Source of the DNA: an uncultured Eubacteriales bacterium
GTDB taxonomy: Bacteria; Bacillota; Clostridia; Oscillospirales; Acutalibacteraceae
Length of the DNA stretch: 27,893 bases
Direction: 5' to 3'
Assembly (NCBI GenBank): GCA_934488615.1
Contig: CAKSSJ010000030.1
Coordinates: forward strand, 1 to 27,893
Each line of letters begins with the position of its first letter. The stretch's first letter is position 1. A program made the translations under genes and the position numbers. Below the pieces are notes generated by a model. The model searched no databases. It was not told the DNA's origin and saw only the letters and a list, made by a program, of their open reading frames with translations. This document shows, piece after piece, positions 22,748 through 27,893 of this stretch.

Positions 22748-22776
22748 TGTTGTATTTTTTGCAGAAATGGTATAAA
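22748..22776 (+). promoter_or_regulatory. Likely promoter of glgP
   Basis: TATAAA at 22771-22776 is preceded by TGG, giving an extended -10 (TGnTATAAA). The -35 region (TGTTGT, 22748-22753, 17-bp spacing) is weak. Confidence 0.5.
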
Positions 22777-22818
22777 ATGAATTTGTAATGAACAGAAAAC
22801 CAAGTCAGGAGGCTTTTT

Positions 22819-25227
22819 ATGAATTATAAACTTACCAAAAAGGAAGCCAAGGAGCTTATCGTCAATAAGCTTTCCCATTTCTACGGCGTTTCGCCCGAGG
22901 AGGCTACCTATGAGCATTATTACAAGGCGATTGCTCTCATTCTGCGCGACATGATGATGCAGGGCAGAAAGGAATTTCACAACGAGGCGAAGAAAGCAGA
23001 TTCGAAGAAGATATATTATCTTTGCATGGAATTTCTTATGGGCCGCTCGCTTAAGAACAATCTTTTCAATCTCAATCTTACAAAAACAATGGAATCCGCT
23101 CTCAAGGATTTCGGCATAAAGCTCGACAAGCTCTATGACTGCGAGCCCGATGCGGGTCTCGGCAACGGCGGTCTCGGCAGACTTGCCGCCTGCTACCTCG
23201 ACGGTCTTGCGAGCCAGGGCTATTACGCAAAGGGCTATTCGATCCTCTACGAATACGGCATTTTCAAGCAGAAGCTTGTTGACGGCTGGCAGACCGAGCT
23301 GCCCGATTTCTGGCTTCCCGGCGGAGATGTATGGCTTGTTCCTCATGAGGAGGAGGCAGTCGATATACTCTTTGAGGGCTGGGTCGATGAAAGCTGGGAC
23401 AATCAGTATCACCACGTTGAACAGCGTGACTGTAACAAGGTGAAGGCTATTCCCTATGATATGTTCGTTTCGGGCAAGGACGGCAAGGGTATAAGCGTTC
23501 TCCGTCTTTGGAGCGCTAAGGCGCCCGGACTTGACATGGATATGTTCAATCAGGGCGATTACATGCGAGCAATGGAGCAGAACGCAATGGCTGAGGTTAT
23601 CAGTAAGGTTCTCTATCCGTCGGATAACCACCCAGAGGGTAAGAGCCTCCGTTTGCGTCAGCAGTATTTCCTCGTTTCTGCTTCAATTCAGGATATCATA
23701 AACACTCACCTGAGAATTTACGGCACGGTTGACAACCTCGCCGATAAAATCGCAATTCATATCAACGATACCCACCCGACCCTTGCAATTCCCGAGCTGA
23801 TGAGAATTCTCCTCGACGACTGCGGCTACGGCTGGGACGAGGCATGGAATATTGTCACCAATACCGTTGCTTACACTAACCACACCGTTATGGCTGAGGC
23901 TCTCGAGTGCTGGCCCGAGGATCTTTTCAAGCGACTTCTTCCAAGAATCTATGAGATCACGAAGGAAATTGACAACCGCTTCCGCAGCTATGTCTGGAAC
24001 GCAACGGGCGATGCAGACAAGGTTGAGCGCATGGCTATCGTTTCAAACGGCGTTATCAGAATGGCGAACATGTCCGTTGCAGGCTCTCACTGCGTAAACG
24101 GTGTTTCGGCTCTCCATTCAGAGATCCTCAAGGAGAGCGTTTTCAAGGATTTCTATTCGCTCACTCCCGATAAATTCACCAACGTTACAAACGGTATCGC
24201 ACATCGCCGCTGGCTCTGCCAGTCGAATCCCGAGCTTACGAAGCTTCTTACCGAGCTTATCGGCAAAGGCTTTATTTATAACGGTGACGAGCTTGAAAAG
24301 CTCAAGCCCTACGCAACCGACGCAGAGGTTCTCAAGAAGCTCGAAAAAATCAAGCTCCACAACAAGGAGAGACTTGCCGAGCTTGTTAAGAAATCAAACG
24401 GAGTTGAGCTTGACCCGACATCAATCTTCGATGTTCAGGTTAAGAGACTGCACGAGTACAAGCGTCAGCACCTTAATGCCTTCCACATTCTTTCAAAGTA
24501 TCTTGCAATCAAGGAAAATCCCGACGGAGATTTCACTCCGCACACCTATATTTTTGCCGCTAAGGCCGCTCCCGGCTACTTTATAGCGAAGAAGATCATC
24601 AGCTTCATCTGCTCTCTCGGCGAGCTTATTAACAACGATCCCGACGTGAGAGGCCGTCTTAAGGTTGTATATCTTGAGGATTACAATGTTACAATGGCTG
24701 AGAATCTTATGCCTGCGGCTGATATCAGCGAACAGATCTCTCTCTCAGGAACGGAAGCGAGCGGCACAGGCAACATGAAGCTCATGATCAACGGTGCAAT
24801 TACTCTCGGCACAATGGACGGTGCAAACGTTGAGATTCACGAGGCTGTCGGTGACGACAACATCATCATCTTCGGTATGAGTACGCCTGAGGTCAACGAG
24901 CTTAAGAGAATCGGCTACAATCCGATGAATTATTATCAGAACAATGCCGATATACGCAAGGTCGTTGATTTCATCAACGGCGGAATCAACGGCAAGGTGT
25001 TCCCCGAGATCGGCGGCACTATCACACACCACGACCCGTACATGGTTCTTGCCGACTTTGCGGACTACAAGGCGGCTCAGGCTAAGGCTGAAAAGCTCTT
25101 TGCCGACAGAGAAACATGGAACAGAATGTCGCTGATGAATATTGCGGGAGCAGGACGCTTTGCCTGCGACAGAGCAATCAACGACTATGCCCGTGATATT
25201 TGGCATACAGAACCGCTCAGAAAATAA
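22819..25227 (+). CDS. glgP: Glycogen/maltodextrin phosphorylase
   Basis: 802 residues, normal for the family. AGGAGG lies 6 nt before the ATG. Conserved blocks include GNGGLGRLAACYLDG (~112-126), PYDMFVSG, AIHINDTHPTLAIPELMR (~314-331), NHTVMAEALECW, VNGVSALHSEILK, NVTNGIAHRRWL, FDVQVKRLHEYKRQHLNA, ADISEQISLSGTEASGTGNM and K654, the Lys that holds pyridoxal phosphate. It releases glucose 1-phosphate from the non-reducing ends of glycogen or maltodextrin in the cytosol. No phosphorylation site or other glg gene is nearby; the GH13 enzyme 17 kb away could supply shorter chains, though that link is speculative. It is a monocistronic unit with its own promoter and terminator. Confidence 0.97.
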   Translation: MNYKLTKKEAKELIVNKLSHFYGVSPEEATYEHYYKAIALILRDMMMQGRKEFHNEAKKADSKKIYYLCMEFLMGRSLKNNLFNLNLTKTMESALKDFGIKLDKLYDCEPDAGLGNGGLGRLAACYLDGLASQGYYAKGYSILYEYGIFKQKLVDGWQTELPDFWLPGGDVWLVPHEEEAVDILFEGWVDESWDNQYHHVEQRDCNKVKAIPYDMFVSGKDGKGISVLRLWSAKAPGLDMDMFNQGDYMRAMEQNAMAEVISKVLYPSDNHPEGKSLRLRQQYFLVSASIQDIINTHLRIYGTVDNLADKIAIHINDTHPTLAIPELMRILLDDCGYGWDEAWNIVTNTVAYTNHTVMAEALECWPEDLFKRLLPRIYEITKEIDNRFRSYVWNATGDADKVERMAIVSNGVIRMANMSVAGSHCVNGVSALHSEILKESVFKDFYSLTPDKFTNVTNGIAHRRWLCQSNPELTKLLTELIGKGFIYNGDELEKLKPYATDAEVLKKLEKIKLHNKERLAELVKKSNGVELDPTSIFDVQVKRLHEYKRQHLNAFHILSKYLAIKENPDGDFTPHTYIFAAKAAPGYFIAKKIISFICSLGELINNDPDVRGRLKVVYLEDYNVTMAENLMPAADISEQISLSGTEASGTGNMKLMINGAITLGTMDGANVEIHEAVGDDNIIIFGMSTPEVNELKRIGYNPMNYYQNNADIRKVVDFINGGINGKVFPEIGGTITHHDPYMVLADFADYKAAQAKAEKLFADRETWNRMSLMNIAGAGRFACDRAINDYARDIWHTEPLRK

Positions 25228-25281
25228 GAAAGGGGACTGCCGCATTTAGCGCAGACCAAAAAGCAAACAATAAACAGAAAA

Positions 25282-25337
25282 GGCTATAATTCACAAACGG
25301 CGATTAAGCAATTGTGAATTATAGCCTTGTTTTATTG
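25282..25337. terminator. Bidirectional terminator between glgP and the DUF2079 gene
   Basis: GGCTATAATTCACAA (25282-25296) pairs perfectly with TTGTGAATTATAGCC (25312-25326), followed by TTGTTTTATT. In reverse it is followed by TTTTCTGTTT. Confidence 0.88.
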
Positions 25338-25395
25338 TAGTAATGTTTGCGCTTTTAAACGCTTTTTTGTCCTGTTTACTTTGGGTGTTTTGTAT

Positions 25396-27165
25396 TTAAT
25401 TTCTGACGTAAACCCTGATGAGTCCCTCGTCGTTTACGATCATCTTGTAGCCTGCGTCAATGTACGGCTGCTCGATTTCGGCAACCTTGACCGAGGTTGT
25501 ACCTCTGAGGTCGAGCACAAGATAATCGGTATCGACAGCATCGTGATAATACTGCTCGTAGATGACCTTGCGCTGTGACAGCCGCGGTACAAAGAATGTT
25601 GAAGCTGTTACGCTTGCGTCCTCGGGAATTTCGTCAAGCACCTGCGTTATACGCTCATACGACTGCCTGTTCATGTCGTAGCTCAGCGAATAGCTGACAA
25701 CCCTCGGATAAAGCAGTGACAGCATCATTACAAGGCTCATAACAGCGGCAGACAGTGAGATATAAACGCCCTTTCGTTCCTTGATCTCGTTCAGATTTAT
25801 TATCGAAACATAGAACAGAAACGCAGTCATTCCGAACGAATACTGCTTGCCGAGGTCGCACTGATAATAGTAGTCCGAAAGGAAGTTTATCAGCAGCGGA
25901 CAGATGAGAATAAGCCTCGAAAATTTCTTCGTCATGAACGGAAGCATTGCAAGCGGAAGGAAAAGCTGGAGAAAATATATCAGCTTTCCGCCGTCTGAGC
26001 TTGGGCTTCTGAACAGCTCGTTGAAAACAAGCATCGGAGTTTTGAATACCGTTTTGATAACGCCCGAAAGGCCTTCCTCGGGAAGCTTGAGGTTTGCAAA
26101 TCGGTTCGACATTATTCCCTCGCCGAAGTGCGAAATATAGAACACCGCGCAGCCGAAATAGATGAGCGAGATCACCATTAGCGCAATGCCCTTTTTATAA
26201 TCCTTCCTCGAAACGAGAATGTAAAGCGCAAAGATGAAAACGTATGCAAATGCTTCTTCCTTAACCATAAGAACAAGAAAAGCGAAAATAAACATCGGGA
26301 TTTTTTTGTTCAGCTCGTAGAAAAGGAACATCCACAGGAGCAACGGAAGAATGAAGCAGTTTTCATGAAAATCATAAATACATCCGTAGCCGATTGCAGG
26401 ATACGCGCAATAGGCTATTGCCAGGAACATTTTTACCGTCGCGTTGAGATTATATTTTTTCATCAAAAGCAGAAGCGGTATAATGCCGCTCATCAGCAGA
26501 ATGACCTGTGCGATTTGAAGAGTGATCTCCGATGGGAAAATATAATAAATCGGCAGAAGCAGATAAAGAACAGGGGAGAAGTGCACCGCAAAATGCGAGA
26601 GAAGCTTGTCTCGTTCGCAGGTTGAAAGCGGCTGAAAGCTCTCCTTGAGATTATAATAAATATTGCAGAAAATGCCGAAGTCAAAGTTGGGTGCGGTGTA
26701 GATCAAAACGCGCAGAACAACGATCGCGCAAACGAAAGCCGTAATTATCAGCGCCACGGTAATTGATGTTACAAGACCGACCTTTGGCGCAATGTCGATT
26801 TTGAGCTTTGCGAGGTAGGCATATCTCGCCGCGAGGAAAATCAGAACCGCAAAGCCGAGAATGATAAACTTGTCCGTTACTTTCATTGAGGCTTCGATCG
26901 CCAAAAGGCTTGCAGAGGCGAGCACGCATATCGGTACGGTTCGCTCACTTCTCAAAAGACTGCTTATTGCCGTTTGCAAGGCGAAAAAACCGACAAACAA
27001 GGCGGCTGCAGCAAGGATGTTTATTGATTGAAAGAGCTTTGCGTCAATCGTGTCGGCAGGGCTGAAAAAGAAAAGGATCGAGCCCATGAAAAACCATGAA
27101 GAAAACAGCTTGGCAAGAAAATCCTTGCCGATTGCCGAAAGTATTCTGTTGTCTTTTATTTTCAT
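25396..27165 (-). CDS. DUF2079-family polytopic membrane protein
   Basis: 589 residues, about 12-13 TM segments, with a ~75-residue soluble C-terminal tail (SYERITQVLDEIPEDASV, DYLVLDLRGTTSVKVAEIEQ). The blocks NFDFGIFCNIYYNLK (~159-173), HFAVHFSPVLYLLLPIYYIFPSEITLQIAQ (~190-219, split by a conserved His) and YDFHENCFILPLLLW (~268-282) match DUF2079 (PF09852), a group resembling C-type glycosyltransferase membrane folds, with Asp-Phe-Gly and His motifs as candidate catalytic sites. The function is unproven; related families transfer sugars from polyprenyl phosphates. AAGGA lies about 10 nt before the ATG. It is transcribed in the same direction as argS but 162 bp downstream, so it may have its own promoter. 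Confidence 0.85.
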   Translation of the reverse strand: MKIKDNRILSAIGKDFLAKLFSSWFFMGSILFFFSPADTIDAKLFQSINILAAAALFVGFFALQTAISSLLRSERTVPICVLASASLLAIEASMKVTDKFIILGFAVLIFLAARYAYLAKLKIDIAPKVGLVTSITVALIITAFVCAIVVLRVLIYTAPNFDFGIFCNIYYNLKESFQPLSTCERDKLLSHFAVHFSPVLYLLLPIYYIFPSEITLQIAQVILLMSGIIPLLLLMKKYNLNATVKMFLAIAYCAYPAIGYGCIYDFHENCFILPLLLWMFLFYELNKKIPMFIFAFLVLMVKEEAFAYVFIFALYILVSRKDYKKGIALMVISLIYFGCAVFYISHFGEGIMSNRFANLKLPEEGLSGVIKTVFKTPMLVFNELFRSPSSDGGKLIYFLQLFLPLAMLPFMTKKFSRLILICPLLINFLSDYYYQCDLGKQYSFGMTAFLFYVSIINLNEIKERKGVYISLSAAVMSLVMMLSLLYPRVVSYSLSYDMNRQSYERITQVLDEIPEDASVTASTFFVPRLSQRKVIYEQYYHDAVDTDYLVLDLRGTTSVKVAEIEQPYIDAGYKMIVNDEGLIRVYVRN

Positions 27166-27259
27166 ATTTCCGCAGTCCTTTCTGTATGATTCCCCACCTC
27201 AGAAATGTTTTGATGTTTATGCTTTTTATGTCCGCATTGTACTGTGGACTTCTGCGAAC

Positions 27260-27313
27260 TTTGCTTGCATCCCCTACAGGGGAGCCGAGATTGCTTTACG
27301 CAATGCAAGCAGA
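27260..27313. repeat. Three-way-junction inverted-repeat element between argS and DUF2079
   Basis: GCTTGC (27263-27268) pairs with GCAAGC (27305-27310) and extends to about 9 bp. Inside lie CCCC-TACA-GGGG (27271-27282) and ATTGC-TTTAC-GCAAT (27290-27304). No U-tract follows on either strand, so it is not a standard terminator. It may be a structured 5' leader of the DUF2079 gene or a small intergenic repeat. Only one copy is in this window. Confidence 0.5.
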
Positions 27314-27327
27314 ATTTGCAAATATAA

Positions 27328-27893
27328 TCACATGCTCTCGGGAACGGTTATACGGAGCATTTCAAGAATGTTTTTGATCGTATCCTTGACGCAGACGCAG
27401 AGATACAGTCGAGCCTGCATGAGCGCTTCGTCGTCGCACTGAACACGGCATGCGTTATAGAACTTATGGAAAAGCGTTGCGAGATCGACAACATATCGTG
27501 TGATTTTCGCCGGGTCGTAGAGCTTTGCCGAATTGACGATTTCATTTGTGAGTCCTGCAAGATGTCTGATAAGCTCGCGCTCCTCGGGAGCCTTGAGTGC
27601 TTCAAGCTCCTCCTCGGTGCAGTCACGTGGTTCAACGCCCTCAGCCTTGAGCTTTTTGATAATTGAACAAATTCTTGCGTGAGCATACTGGCAGTAATAA
27701 ACAGGGTTCTGCGAGCTCTGCTCAACCGCGAGATCAAGGTCAAATTCCATCTGTGAACCCGGTTCTCTCATATTAAAGAGAAATCTAACTGCGTCGATGG
27801 GAATATCATCGAGCAAATCAACAAGCGTGATTGCCTTGCCCGTTCTCTTTGACATTCTGACAACCTCGCCGTCACGGGTGAGGCGGACAAGCT
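27328..27893 (-). CDS. argS: Arginyl-tRNA synthetase, C-terminal part
   Basis: About 188 residues are visible; the gene continues beyond the window edge at its 5' end. The frame reads LVRLTRDGEVVRMSKRTGKAI at the start, where MSKRTG is the KMSKS-type loop of class I synthetases, then DLLDDIPIDAVRFLFNMREPGSQMEFD, typical of ArgS. The rest is the anticodon-binding DALR domain (NPVYYCQYAHARICSIIKKL, YDPAKITRYVVDLATLFHKFYNACRVQ, ending RITVPESM). ArgS charges tRNA-Arg with arginine. The end with the canonical LGxxxPxxM-like tail is normal, so the protein is intact at its C-terminus. Confidence 0.96.
   Translation of the reverse strand, partial: LVRLTRDGEVVRMSKRTGKAITLVDLLDDIPIDAVRFLFNMREPGSQMEFDLDLAVEQSSQNPVYYCQYAHARICSIIKKLKAEGVEPRDCTEEELEALKAPEERELIRHLAGLTNEIVNSAKLYDPAKITRYVVDLATLFHKFYNACRVQCDDEALMQARLYLCVCVKDTIKNILEMLRITVPESM

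Noticed and set aside
22657..23631. Long open frame on the minus strand (324 codons) overlapping the start of glgP
   Set aside because: It is antisense to strongly conserved glgP codons, has no ribosome binding site and shows no recognisable family; it is a shadow of the plus-strand coding bias.
1..27893. Mobile elements, phage genes, CRISPR arrays, toxin-antitoxin pairs
   Set aside because: I found no transposase, integrase, capsid, Cas or antitoxin motif and no regularly spaced repeats. The two XRE genes have no adjacent toxin-like partner.

Overview
The window looks like a chromosomal segment of a low-to-mid GC Gram-positive anaerobe of class Clostridia, most likely a gut or rumen Oscillospiraceae/Ruminococcaceae relative. 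The reasons are strong AGGAGG-type ribosome binding sites, sigma-A type promoters with 17-bp spacers, two tRNA-sensing T-box leaders, MecA- and ZapA-family genes, a YtvI-like membrane protein and a clostridial-style U32 protein gene. I see no insertion sequence, prophage, CRISPR array, tRNA or rRNA. The genus is inference.

Layout. 1-295: end of a HAD phosphatase. 343-806: a promoter whose predicted start sits exactly at an 11-bp helix, a ~150-nt structured leader ending in an intrinsic terminator, and then a small XRE repressor. 824-1108: a one-TM protein with its own consensus promoter. 1170-5874 (minus): a tightly packed operon of a one-TM protein, a GH13 glucan hydrolase, a divergent LytR-CpsA-Psr-like membrane protein and a purple-acid-phosphatase-like enzyme. 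6004-6516: a MecA-type Clp adaptor, convergent with rpe (6513-7157). 7257-7937: a YjjG-like HAD nucleotidase.

8072-9513: a T-box leader whose specifier reads CUC (Leu), in front of an iron-type alcohol/glycerol dehydrogenase homologue. 9576-13310 (minus): a T-box leader with specifier UGG (Trp), a 13-codon mini-ORF, the ABC transporter trpX-trpY-trpZ and a GNAT acetyltransferase, apparently a tryptophan uptake operon. 13336-13848: a three-TM protein with a possible PH-like tail. 13908-16368: hom-lysC, the aspartate-family entry genes. 16541-17773: an AI-2E/YtvI-type membrane protein.

17869-20021: an AT-rich accessory patch in which an XRE regulator is divergent from two exported proteins, one a WG-repeat lipoprotein. 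20085-22471: zapA and a U32 (RlhA-like) protein, overlapping by ATGA. 22819-25227: glycogen phosphorylase. 25396-27165: a DUF2079 membrane protein. 27328-end: the C-terminus of argS.

Themes are amino-acid supply under tRNA control (trpXYZ, the Leu T-box gene, hom-lysC) and alpha-glucan turnover (GH13, glgP). The best leads for something undescribed are the structured leader at 378-530, a 15-bp inverted repeat placed identically inside the mecA and trp promoters, the leucine T-box on a dehydrogenase, and the mini-ORF between the trp T-box and trpX. I did not find a clear new multi-gene system.
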